This document shows positions 42,424 to 49,679 of a stretch of DNA of 64,000 nucleotides, one piece after another. A program made the position numbers and the translations under genes. Under the pieces are notes generated by a model. The model was not told the DNA's origin. It did no database searches and saw only the letters and a list, made by a program, of their open reading frames with translations. The number at the start of each line of letters is the position of its first letter. Positions within the stretch are counted from its first letter, which is position 1. This DNA comes from UBA4615 sp046046245 (lineage in GTDB: Bacteria > Pseudomonadota > Gammaproteobacteria > Burkholderiales > Burkholderiaceae_E): positions 57,537 to 121,536 of the forward strand of contig JBJOKE010000014.1 of NCBI GenBank assembly GCA_046046245.1, given 5' to 3'.

Positions 42424-42807
42424 TCAGGTGCTCGGCACCAGGGTGGACTGCCATGATGCCATCTGCCAGCCCTGCGGCCCGCGGCGCCAGACCTGCAGGT
42501 AGCGGCTGACGAAGTCCTTGGCGGCTCCCTTGGCGACGACCTGGATGCGGACCTCGCCGTTGCACAGCGCGGTGTCGCCCCACAGGCGCCATTCGCGCTG
42601 GCGAGTGTCGAGCGACCGATAGTCGTACCAGCCGGTGCAGGCGCGCTCGATGTAGGTCGCCTTGTCCTCGACGGTCGCCGACGAGTGGACGTAGCGCAGG
42701 TCGTCGGCGAGCAGTGCCTCGAGCGTCGCGCGGTCCTTCGCGATCGCGGCGGCGGCGCGGCGGTCGTCGATCGCCTCGAGCTCGGCGATGGTACGGGGGT
42801 CGGTCAT
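42424..42807 (-). CDS. SnoaL-like/nuclear transport factor 2 family protein
   Basis: A 127-residue cystatin-like cone fold of the DUF4440/SnoaL type. It has an N-terminal helix followed by LLADDLRYVHSSATVEDKATYIE, in which the Asp-His region resembles ketosteroid-isomerase-like active sites, and a beta-rich end (GEVRIQVVAKGAAKDFVSRYLQVWRRGPQGWQMASWQST). Relatives can be isomerases, dehydratases or subunits. It is encoded between the dioxygenase and nitroreductase genes on the same strand, so a role in the aromatic pathway is likely, but its reaction is unknown. Confidence 0.75.
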   Translation of the reverse strand: MTDPRTIAELEAIDDRRAAAAIAKDRATLEALLADDLRYVHSSATVEDKATYIERACTGWYDYRSLDTRQREWRLWGDTALCNGEVRIQVVAKGAAKDFVSRYLQVWRRGPQGWQMASWQSTLVPST

Positions 42808-42859
42808 GCGGGTCTCCTCGGTGGATGTCTGCGCGGGCCGCGGCGTGCGGCCCGCGACG

Positions 42860-43741
42860 TCAGGCCGCCGCGCGCGCGGCGTCGGCGGGGTTCAGCACGA
42901 AGTCGAAGTCGAGCGTGTGGAACGGCACGGTGCGCACCGAGCCGTCGGGGGCGATGCCCGGCTCGTGGCGCACCCAGTCGGCGACCAGCGACGGGCGCAC
43001 GCCGAACACCGCGTCGGATTCGAGGTAGGCGCCGCCGCGGCGGAAGACGTGGGTGATCAGCCGCTCGTGGCCGGGCGCCGAGATCATGAAGTGCAGGTGC
43101 GCGGGCCGCCACGGATGGCGGCCGGTGGCCTCGAGCAGCCGACCCACCGGACCGTCGGTGGGGATCGGGTAGGCCTCGGCGACGACGGTCCAGAAGCGGT
43201 AGCGCCCGTCGGCGTCGGCGCGCAGCACGCCGCGCGCCCGGTGCGCGTCGAGCTCCGGGCGCTGGACGTCGTAGAAGCCTTCCGCATCGGCCTGCCACAC
43301 CTCGATCTCGGCGTGCGGCACCGGCCGGCCGTCGGGGCCGACGATGCGGCCCGAGACCCAGCAGGGCGCCCCCGCCGCGCCGCCGGCGACATCCGCGCCC
43401 AGCTCGAAGCGCGGCGCGCCCTCGACGTGGAACGGGCCGAACACCGTGGGTTCGGTGCAGCCGGCGGGCTTCCCGTCGTTCACGTCGACGACGGTCATCG
43501 ACAGCCCGAGCACGTCGGAGAGCAGGATGAACTCCTGGCGGGTGTCGTCGCACTGCTGCCCGACCGCGGTGAGGAAGCGGATCGCCTCGAACCACTCGGC
43601 CTCGGTGAGCCGCGTCTCGCGCGCGAACGCATGCAGGTGGCGGGTCAGCGCGACCATCAGCTCGCGCATCCGCGGGTCGGGCGTGGCCTGCAGGCGGGCG
43701 ATCACGTCGGCGGTGATCGGGGACTCGGCGGGTCGGCTCAT
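42860..43741 (-). CDS. Intradiol ring-cleavage dioxygenase, hydroxyquinol 1,2-dioxygenase type
   Basis: A 293-residue non-haem Fe(III) dioxygenase. The Fe ligands are visible: Tyr in DAEGFYDVQ, Tyr in AEAYPIP and the two His of P-A-H-L-H-F. The N-terminal helical part (LTRHLHAFARETRLTEAEWFEAIRFLTAVGQQCDDTRQEFILLSDVLGLSM) and TEPTVFGPFHVEGAP resemble hydroxyquinol 1,2-dioxygenases more than plain catechol enzymes. It would cleave hydroxyquinol to maleylacetate, which is reduced to 3-oxoadipate, the substrate of PcaIJ encoded in the same operon. The maleylacetate reductase is not visible here. Catechol 1,2-dioxygenase activity cannot be excluded. Confidence 0.87.
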   Translation of the reverse strand: MSRPAESPITADVIARLQATPDPRMRELMVALTRHLHAFARETRLTEAEWFEAIRFLTAVGQQCDDTRQEFILLSDVLGLSMTVVDVNDGKPAGCTEPTVFGPFHVEGAPRFELGADVAGGAAGAPCWVSGRIVGPDGRPVPHAEIEVWQADAEGFYDVQRPELDAHRARGVLRADADGRYRFWTVVAEAYPIPTDGPVGRLLEATGRHPWRPAHLHFMISAPGHERLITHVFRRGGAYLESDAVFGVRPSLVADWVRHEPGIAPDGSVRTVPFHTLDFDFVLNPADAARAAA

Positions 43742-43787
43742 CGGTGTCTCCTCGTCCTGGTCGTCGTCGCGGCCGTCCGCGTCGCCG

Positions 43788-44165
43788 TCAGGCGATGCGC
43801 ACTGTCCCGTCGTCCACCTCCACGTCCACCGGCACCAGCCGCTCGCCGCGGCAGGGTCCGTCCCAGCACCGGCCGTCGGCGATGTGGAACACCGCGGAAT
43901 GATGCGCGCACATCAGGTCGCGCTGCCCCTCGATCTCGTAGACGCAGAACACGCCGTCGGAGAACTGCATCGGGATGTGCACGTGCGGGCACTCGTTGAT
44001 CCAGGCCCGCACGCTGCCGTCCTCGAGGCGGAAGACCGCGACGCGGAACGCGTCGGCGCCGTCGCCGAAGACGCGCTCCACGCCGTTGTCCTCGGGCAGC
44101 TCGGTCACCGCGCACAGCGCCGTCCCCGGCGCCGGCGCGTTCGGTCGGTCGCGCCAGTCCGACAT
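43788..44165 (-). CDS. Rieske [2Fe-2S] ferredoxin
   Basis: A 125-residue Rieske-fold protein. Its cluster ligands are C-P-H in NECPHVHIPM and C-x-x-H in MCAHHSAVF. The spacing between the two motifs is larger than in many small ferredoxins, and an extra CWDGPC segment follows. It probably supplies electrons to a ring hydroxylase not encoded in this window. Its ATG overlaps the pcaF stop (ATGA), so translation is coupled. It sits between the thiolase and the dioxygenase, which is an unusual position for a pca operon. Confidence 0.82.
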   Translation of the reverse strand: MSDWRDRPNAPAPGTALCAVTELPEDNGVERVFGDGADAFRVAVFRLEDGSVRAWINECPHVHIPMQFSDGVFCVYEIEGQRDLMCAHHSAVFHIADGRCWDGPCRGERLVPVDVEVDDGTVRIA

Positions 44166-45367
44166 CAGACGCGCTCGACCAGCATCGCGATGCCCTGGCC
44201 CACGCCGATGCACATCGTCGTGACCGCGAGCCTGCCGCCGGTGGCGTGCAGCTGGTTCACGGCCGTCAGCACCAGCCGCGCGCCCGAGGCGCCGAGCGGG
44301 TGGCCGAGCGCGATCGCGCCGCCGTTCGGGTTCACGTGCGCGGCGTCGTCGGGCAGGCCGAGCATCCGCATCGTGGCGAGCCCCTGCGCGGCGAAGGCCT
44401 CGTTCAGCTCGACGACATCGATGTCGCCGATCGACCTGCCGGTCTTCGCGAGCAGCTTCTGCGTGGCCGGCGCCGGGCCGATGCCCATGATCCGCGGCGC
44501 GACGCCGGCGGTGGCCATCGCGATCACGCGAGCACGCGGGGTCAGGCCGTACCGGTCGACCGCGGCGCCCGAGGCGAGGATCATCGCCGCCGCGCCGTCG
44601 TTGACGCCCGACGCGTTGCCCGCGGTCACGGTGCCGGTCGGACGCACGATCGGCTTGAGCTTCGCGAGCGCCTCCATCGTGGTCTCGCGCGGGTGCTCGT
44701 CCTTCGAGACGACGACCGGGTCGCCTTTCTTCGCAGGCAGCGTCACCGGCACGATCTCGCGGTCGAGGAAGCCGCTCTTCTGCGCGGCCGCGGCGCGCGC
44801 CTGGCTGCGCAGCGCGAACGCGTCCTGGTCCTCGCGCGAGACCCCGAAGTCGTCGGCGACGTTCTCGGCGGTCTCGGGCATCGCGTCGATGCCGTACTGC
44901 GCCTTCATCCTCGGATTGACGAAGCGCCAGCCGATGGTGGTGTCGTAGACCGCGTTCGTGCGCGAGAACGCGCTGTCGGCCTTGGGCATCACGAAGGGCG
45001 CGCGCGACATGCTCTCGACGCCGCCGGCGATCGCCAGCTCGATCTCGCCGGTGCGGATCGCGCGGGCCGCGGTGCCGACGGCGTCCATGCCCGAGCCGCA
45101 CAGCCGGTTGATCGTCGCGCCCGGCACGTCCTGCGGCAGGCCGGCGAGCAGCGCGGCCATCCGCGCGACGTTGCGGTTGTCCTCGCCGGCCTGATTCGCG
45201 CAGCCGTAGATCACCTCCTCGATCGCCGCCGGGTCGAGCCCGGGATTGCGCGCGAGCAGCGCGGCGATGGGCAGCGCGCCGAGGTCGTCGGCGCGGACCG
45301 ACGACAGCGAGCCGCCGTAGCGGCCGATGGGGGTGCGGACCGCGTCGCAGATGAAGACGTCACGCAT
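44165..45367 (-). CDS. pcaF: 3-oxoadipyl-CoA thiolase
   Basis: A 400-residue thiolase. It has the acyl-enzyme Cys in TINRLCGSGMDAV, the His in GGAIALGHPLGASGARL and the general-base Cys region TTMCIGVGQGIAM. The N-terminus MRDVFICDAVRTPIGRYGGSLSSVRADDLGALPIAALLARNP is characteristic of PcaF. It splits 3-oxoadipyl-CoA to acetyl-CoA and succinyl-CoA, the last step of the beta-ketoadipate pathway. It lies 57 bases after pcaJ. The assignment rests on both homology and operon context. Confidence 0.92.
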   Translation of the reverse strand: MRDVFICDAVRTPIGRYGGSLSSVRADDLGALPIAALLARNPGLDPAAIEEVIYGCANQAGEDNRNVARMAALLAGLPQDVPGATINRLCGSGMDAVGTAARAIRTGEIELAIAGGVESMSRAPFVMPKADSAFSRTNAVYDTTIGWRFVNPRMKAQYGIDAMPETAENVADDFGVSREDQDAFALRSQARAAAAQKSGFLDREIVPVTLPAKKGDPVVVSKDEHPRETTMEALAKLKPIVRPTGTVTAGNASGVNDGAAAMILASGAAVDRYGLTPRARVIAMATAGVAPRIMGIGPAPATQKLLAKTGRSIGDIDVVELNEAFAAQGLATMRMLGLPDDAAHVNPNGGAIALGHPLGASGARLVLTAVNQLHATGGRLAVTTMCIGVGQGIAMLVERV

Positions 45368-45424
45368 GGGGAGCCTCTCGTTGTTGTCCTGGAATGGGAT
45401 CGGGAGCGGGGACGGGGCCGCGAC

Positions 45425-46069
45425 TCAGGCGCGCGCGAGCGGCGCGGCGGTCAACCGCTGCAGCGCGTCGAACGACAGGCCCTCGACCCACTCGGTGGCG
45501 ACGAGGCCCGAGGGCCGCACGTCGATCACCGCGAGGTCGGTGTAGATCCGCTTCACGCAGCCGATGCCGGTGAGCGGATAGGTGCAGCGCTCGACGATCT
45601 TCGGCTCGCCGGTCTTGGTCACGTGCTCCATCATGATGAAGGTGGCCTTCGCGCCGGTCGCGAGGTCCATCGCGCCGCCGACCGCGGGAATCGCGCCCGG
45701 CTCGCCGGTGCTCCAGTTCGCGAGGTCGCCGACGGCCGACACCTGGAACGCGCCGAGCACGCAGATGTCGAGGTGGCCGCCGCGCATCATCGCGAACGAG
45801 TCGGCATGGTGGAAGAACGCGCCGCCGGTCAGCAGCGTGACCGGCTGCTTGCCGGCATTGATCAGGTCCCAGTCCTCGGCGCCCTTGGCGGGCGCGGGGC
45901 CCATGCCGAGGATGCCGTTCTCGCTGTGCAGGAAGACGTCGCGGCCGGGCGGCAGGTGGTTCGCCACCAGCGTCGGCAGGCCGATGCCCAGGTTCACGTA
46001 GGCGCCTTCGGGGATGTCGCGCGCGACGCGCGCGGCCATCCGGTCGCGGCTCAGCTTCTCGTAGGCCAT
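45425..46069 (-). CDS. pcaJ: 3-oxoadipate CoA-transferase subunit B
   Basis: A 214-residue beta subunit of a family I CoA-transferase. The catalytic Glu lies in the H-S-E-N-G-I-L-G-M-G motif, and the segments MAARVARDIPEGAYVNLGIGLPTLVANHLP and GGHLDICVLGAFQVSAVGDLANW are typical of SCOT/PcaJ subunits. With the neighbouring A subunit it transfers CoA from succinyl-CoA to 3-oxoadipate. It lies 16 bases after pcaI. A closely related role in acetoacetate metabolism cannot be fully excluded, but the pcaF gene behind it supports the pca assignment. Confidence 0.9.
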   Translation of the reverse strand: MAYEKLSRDRMAARVARDIPEGAYVNLGIGLPTLVANHLPPGRDVFLHSENGILGMGPAPAKGAEDWDLINAGKQPVTLLTGGAFFHHADSFAMMRGGHLDICVLGAFQVSAVGDLANWSTGEPGAIPAVGGAMDLATGAKATFIMMEHVTKTGEPKIVERCTYPLTGIGCVKRIYTDLAVIDVRPSGLVATEWVEGLSFDALQRLTAAPLARA

Positions 46070-46085
46070 GGTGCGTGCGCTCCTG

Positions 46086-46745
46086 TCAGACGCGGACCAC
46101 GCGGGTCACGTGGATGCCCGGGGTCACGATGTGCTCGGGGTCGAGCTCGCCGAGGCCGACGATGGCCTTCACCTGCGCGACGGTCATCGCGGCGGCGGTG
46201 GCCATGATCGGGTTGAAGTTGCGCGCGGCCTTGCGGTAGACGAGGTTGCCCCAGCGGTCGCCGCGCTCGGCCTTGATCAGCGCGACATCGGCGCGGATCG
46301 GGTACTCCAGCACGTAGTCGCGACCGTCGATGCGGCGCGTCTCCTTGCCGCGCGCGAGCTCGGTGCCGTAGCCGGTGGGCGTGAAGAAGCCGCCGATGCC
46401 GGCGCCGGCCGCGCGGATCCGCTCGGCGAGGTTGCCCTGCGGCACCAGCTCGAGCTCCAGGCTGCCGGCGCGGTACAGGCCGTCGAAGACGTGCGAGTCG
46501 GCCTGCCGCGGGAACGAGCAGACGATCTTGCGCACGCGGCCGGTCTTCAGCAGCGCGGCGAGGCCGACGTCGCCGTTGCCCGCGTTGTTGTTGACGATGA
46601 CCAGGTCGCGCGCGCCCTGCTCGATCAGCGCGTCGATCAGCTCGGCGGGCTGACCGGCGCCGCCGAAGCCGCCGATCATCACGGTGGACCCGTCGCGGAT
46701 GCCGGCCACCGCGTCGGCGAGCGTCTTCACGGTCTTGTCGATCAT
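46086..46745 (-). CDS. pcaI: 3-oxoadipate CoA-transferase subunit A
   Basis: A 219-residue alpha subunit with the CoA-transferase signature GGFGGAGQPAELIDALIEQGARDLVIVNNNAGNGD. It is the first gene of the operon transcribed away from the IclR regulator. The start (MIDKTVKTL) at 46745 has an AGGAG site. A longer in-frame reading up to 46793 would run into the operator palindrome and is rejected. With PcaJ it activates 3-oxoadipate. Confidence 0.9.
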   Translation of the reverse strand: MIDKTVKTLADAVAGIRDGSTVMIGGFGGAGQPAELIDALIEQGARDLVIVNNNAGNGDVGLAALLKTGRVRKIVCSFPRQADSHVFDGLYRAGSLELELVPQGNLAERIRAAGAGIGGFFTPTGYGTELARGKETRRIDGRDYVLEYPIRADVALIKAERGDRWGNLVYRKAARNFNPIMATAAAMTVAQVKAIVGLGELDPEHIVTPGIHVTRVVRV

Positions 46746-46778
46746 GGGGAACCGTCTCCTCGGGGCTTGCGCCCATGT

Positions 46779-46812
46779 GTTCGCATAGCGCACACTTGTG
46801 CGATGAGCGAAC
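46779..46812. promoter_or_regulatory. 34-bp palindromic PcaR-like operator
   Basis: A perfectly symmetrical site lies between pcaI and the divergent IclR gene: GTTCGC, four bases, CGCACA, two bases, TGTGCG, four bases, GCGAAC. The half-site resembles the Pseudomonas PcaR recognition sequence as I recall it (GTTCGATAATCGCAC). The regulator's start codon (46803) lies inside the right arm, so binding should block its own expression and control pcaI. Confidence 0.8.
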
Positions 46813-47651
46813 GCGAGCGGCGATTGGACCCGAGGGGCGCGGGGATGTCAACGCGGCGGTCCGAGGTGGAGGAGGACGAGCGCGGCGGGGACTTCGTCCA
46901 GTCGCTCGCCCGCGGCCTCGCCGCGATCCGCGCGTTCGACGCCGAGCACCCCGCGCAGACGCTGTCGGACGTCGCCCGCCGCGCCGGCGTCTCGCGCGCG
47001 GCCGCGCGCCGGCTGCTGCACACGCTGGTGGAGCTGGGCTACGCGTCGACCGACGGGCGGCTCTTCCGGCTGCGGCCGAAGGTCCTGGAGCTGGGATTCT
47101 CGTACCTGCACGGCACCGGCCTGTGGGGCGCCGCGCAGCCGCCGATGGTCGAGCTGGTCGAGCGCATCCACGAGAGCTGCTCGGCGGCGGTGCTCGACGG
47201 CGAGGACATCGTCTACGTCGCCCGCGTGCCCACCCGCACGCGGATCATGTCGATCACGCTGGGGCTGGGCTCGCGGCTGCCCGCGCACCTGACCTCGATG
47301 GGCCGCGTGCTGCTCGCCGCGCTCCCCGCGGCCGAGCTCGACGCACGGCTCGCGGCGCTGGGCCGCGTCGAGGCGCGGACCGAGCGCACCGTGACCGACG
47401 TCGACGGCCTGCGCCGCGCGATCGCGAAGGTCCGCACGCACGGCGTCGCCATCCTCGACCAGGAGCTCGAGCCCGGGCTGCGCTCGGTCGCGGTGCCGGT
47501 GCACGGCCCGGGCGGCGCGGTGGTCGCGGCGCTGAACGTCGGCACGCACGCGTCGCGGGTCACGATGGACGACCTGAAGGGGCGGATCCTGCCGGCGCTG
47601 AAGGAGACCGCGGAGGCGGTGTCGCGGGCGATCGGCGGGCCGGCGGGCTGA
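46803..47651 (+). CDS. IclR-family regulator of the pca operon, PcaR/PobR-like
   Basis: A 282-residue IclR regulator with a winged-helix DNA-binding domain (about 30-90; FVQSLARGLAAIRAFDAEHPAQTLSDVARRAGVSRAAARRLLHTL) and a C-terminal effector domain including SRLPAHLTSMGRVLLAALP, YVARVPTRTRIMSI and ILDQELEPGLRSVAVPVHGPGG, as in PcaR/PcaU/PobR proteins that sense beta-ketoadipate or 4-hydroxybenzoate. It is divergent from pcaI across the palindrome. A second start at 46845 (MSTRRSEVEED) is possible and would free the operator from the coding sequence. The inducer is inferred from context. Confidence 0.87.
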   Translation: MSERERRLDPRGAGMSTRRSEVEEDERGGDFVQSLARGLAAIRAFDAEHPAQTLSDVARRAGVSRAAARRLLHTLVELGYASTDGRLFRLRPKVLELGFSYLHGTGLWGAAQPPMVELVERIHESCSAAVLDGEDIVYVARVPTRTRIMSITLGLGSRLPAHLTSMGRVLLAALPAAELDARLAALGRVEARTERTVTDVDGLRRAIAKVRTHGVAILDQELEPGLRSVAVPVHGPGGAVVAALNVGTHASRVTMDDLKGRILPALKETAEAVSRAIGGPAG

Positions 47652-47672
47652 AGGCTGTCCGAACGGCCGGAT

Positions 47673-48413
47673 TCAGTCCTCGGGTTCCTGGGCACACCTG
47701 CGCAGGGCGGCGAGGTCGAGGAGTTCGATCCGCAGATAGCCCATCCGCAGCACGCCCGCCTCGGCGAGCGTCCGCAGCGCCGCGTTCACCCGCTGGCGCG
47801 GCACGCCGAGCATCGCGGCCAGTCCCTCCTGCGACACGCGCAGCCGCAGCCCGCCGCCGGGGCCGGCGGGCTCGCCCAGCGCGGCGCGCAGCGACAGCAG
47901 CACCCGCGCGAGACGCACCGGCAGCGGCAGCGCGGCGGTGTCGACGAGCAGTCGGTGCAGCCGCCGCGTGCGTCCGGCGAGCAGACGCATGACCCGCCGC
48001 CGCATCTGCGGGTCGGCGTCGATCGCCGCGTGGAAGTCGTCGGGCGCGATCCACAGGACCTCGGCAGGCTCCTGCGCGCGGGTGTCGTGGATGGCGCCGC
48101 CGCCGTCCAGCAGCGGCACGAGGCCCACCACGTGACCCGGTCCCGCGTACGACACCACGACGCGCCGGCCCGCGGCGGTGGAGGAGCTCGTCTCAACGGT
48201 GCCGGCGGCGACCACCATCAGCCCGTCGGCCCGCTCGCCGCGGCGGACCATCGACTCGCCCGACCGATAGCGTCGCAGCCATGCGCGGCGCAGCAGCAGG
48301 CCGTGCGTGACCGGGTCGCCGTCGCGCAGCCAGGGCACGAGCGCGAGCGCGCGTCGCTCGCGCTCGCGGCCCCGCGAGAGGTCTACGTCCTGACGGCTGG
48401 CTGGGTCGCTCAT
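47673..48413 (-). CDS. Crp/Fnr-family transcriptional regulator
   Basis: A 246-residue regulator with an N-terminal cyclic-nucleotide-like beta-barrel (about 40-130; GESMVRRGERADGLMVVAAGTVE and GPGHVVGLVPLLDGGGAIHDTRA) and a C-terminal winged helix with VSQEGLAAMLGVPRQRVNAALRTLAEAGVLR. No Cys cluster of FNR type is seen, so redox sensing is unlikely. The effector is unknown. It is divergent from the decarboxylase-GMC-sulfatase genes and has a perfect palindrome directly upstream of its start, suggesting that it controls that module and itself. Confidence 0.87.
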   Translation of the reverse strand: MSDPASRQDVDLSRGRERERRALALVPWLRDGDPVTHGLLLRRAWLRRYRSGESMVRRGERADGLMVVAAGTVETSSSTAAGRRVVVSYAGPGHVVGLVPLLDGGGAIHDTRAQEPAEVLWIAPDDFHAAIDADPQMRRRVMRLLAGRTRRLHRLLVDTAALPLPVRLARVLLSLRAALGEPAGPGGGLRLRVSQEGLAAMLGVPRQRVNAALRTLAEAGVLRMGYLRIELLDLAALRRCAQEPED

Positions 48414-48429
48414 TGTCCGATTCCGGACA
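48414..48429. promoter_or_regulatory. Perfect inverted repeat upstream of crp/fnr-type gene
   Basis: TGTCCG-ATTC-CGGACA, a 6-bp arm inverted repeat with a 4-base centre, begins one base above the Crp-family ATG and lies 56 bases before the divergent decarboxylase start. The length and symmetry fit a dimeric regulator site. Confidence 0.6.
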
Positions 48430-48484
48430 GTCGTTGTGGGTCGGTCGACGGATGATCGGCGTACCGCGACCCCGGACCCGCTCC

Positions 48485-49018
48485 ATGACCGCGACGGCAG
48501 CCCATCATATCCCCGCCAGCCGATGTCTCGACGCCTTGCGCGAGGCCGGCTGCGACCACGTCGTCACCGTGCCCGACTGGGTGCAGCTCGCGATGCACGT
48601 GCGGCTGGAGGCCGGCGAACCCGGCCTGCCGATGGTCGCGTGCTGCGGCGAGGACCAGGCGGTGACGGTCGCGGCGGGCCTCGCGATCGGCGGGCGCCGA
48701 CCGGTGATCGTCGTGCAGAACCAGGGGCTCTACGCCTGCGTGAACGGCATCCGCGCGGTCGCGCTCGACGCCCGCGTGCCGCTGGTCTTCATGGTCGGAC
48801 AGTTCGGCCGCGAGTTCGACAACTTCGGCGACGACCCGGCGAAGTCGCGGCGCAACATGGTGAGGCTGCTGCACCCGGTACTCGACGCGCTCGGCGTGAA
48901 GGCCTTCCCCCTGGAGTCCGAGGCCGACCTGCCGCAGGTACGGGCCGCCTTCGAGCACGCGCACGCCCACCGCACGGCCGCCGTGCTGGTGGTCGGCGCG
49001 CCGCAGGCCTGGTCCTGA
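48485..49018 (+). CDS. TPP-dependent decarboxylase, N-terminal (PYR-type) subunit
   Basis: A 177-residue protein equivalent to the pyrimidine-binding half of a TPP decarboxylase, resembling sulfopyruvate decarboxylase alpha or phosphonopyruvate decarboxylase N-halves. The catalytic Glu is in C-C-G-E-D-Q-A-V, followed by VVQNQGLYACVNGIRAVALDARVPLVFMVGQFGRE. It must pair with the second TPP gene, which starts 19 bases later. The ATG at 48485 is preferred over a GTG at 48413, which lies opposite the Crp-family start codon. The keto-acid substrate is not decidable. Confidence 0.8.
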   Translation: MTATAAHHIPASRCLDALREAGCDHVVTVPDWVQLAMHVRLEAGEPGLPMVACCGEDQAVTVAAGLAIGGRRPVIVVQNQGLYACVNGIRAVALDARVPLVFMVGQFGREFDNFGDDPAKSRRNMVRLLHPVLDALGVKAFPLESEADLPQVRAAFEHAHAHRTAAVLVVGAPQAWS

Positions 49019-49037
49019 CGGGCGCGGGGAGACGCAC

Positions 49038-49679
49038 ATGACGATGACGATCGGAGAGGCCTGCAAGGTCGTCGCCGACGGTCGCGGCGACGCGATCGTG
49101 GTGGCGACGATGGGGGCGATGTTCGCGTTCGACCAGCTGGGCCTGGTCGACGGGCGGGTGAGCTCGGTACCCCTGATGGGCGGCGCGGGGGGCCTGGGTC
49201 TGGGGCTGGCGATCGCCCGGCCGGAGCGCCGCGTGGTGGTGGTCGACGGCGACGCGAGCCTGCTGATGGAGCTCGGCGGCCTGGTCGGCATCGCCCAGCA
49301 GGCGCCCCGCAACCTGCTGCACGTGGTGATCCGCAACGGCACGCAGTTCACGGGCAACTCGAACCTCGCGGTGCCGGGGCGCGACGTCGCCGACTTCGTC
49401 GGGATGGCGAGGGCCGCCGGCTACCGGCACGCGCAGCGCTTCGAGCGCCTCGAGGACTGGGCGCGGCACTTCCCCGCCCTGCTCGCCGCCGACGGCCCGG
49501 GTTTCGTCGAGCTCGCGGTCGAGCCGCCGCCGCCGCGCTTCGGGCCGCAGACGCCGCAGCAGCCGATGCCCGACCGGCAGTTCCAGCGGATGGCCCAGGA
49601 GGCGGCGGCGCTGTCGGCCTGGCTGGGCGTGTCCCCGCCGCCCGGCGCGACCGGCGCGGACGGCGCGGTCCGTGGCTGA
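49038..49679 (+). CDS. TPP-dependent decarboxylase, C-terminal (PP-type) subunit
   Basis: A 213-residue protein equivalent to the diphosphate-binding half. The TPP/Mg motif is G-D-A-S-L-L-M-E-L-G-G-L with the downstream Asn (IRNGTQFTGN). Together with the preceding gene it makes a two-subunit decarboxylase like ComD/ComE. The last ~45 residues are Pro/Gln-rich and extend beyond the usual length. The next gene (GMC oxidoreductase) overlaps its stop by 8 bases. It is likely to decarboxylate a 2-oxo acid formed or used by the neighbouring oxidoreductase. Confidence 0.8.
   Translation: MTMTIGEACKVVADGRGDAIVVATMGAMFAFDQLGLVDGRVSSVPLMGGAGGLGLGLAIARPERRVVVVDGDASLLMELGGLVGIAQQAPRNLLHVVIRNGTQFTGNSNLAVPGRDVADFVGMARAAGYRHAQRFERLEDWARHFPALLAADGPGFVELAVEPPPPRFGPQTPQQPMPDRQFQRMAQEAAALSAWLGVSPPPGATGADGAVRG

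Noticed and set aside
47643..47676. Hairpin between the pca regulator and the Crp/Fnr gene
   Set aside because: The imperfect arms overlap both stop codons and include mismatches, so it is weaker than the other convergent-junction hairpins and may be chance.
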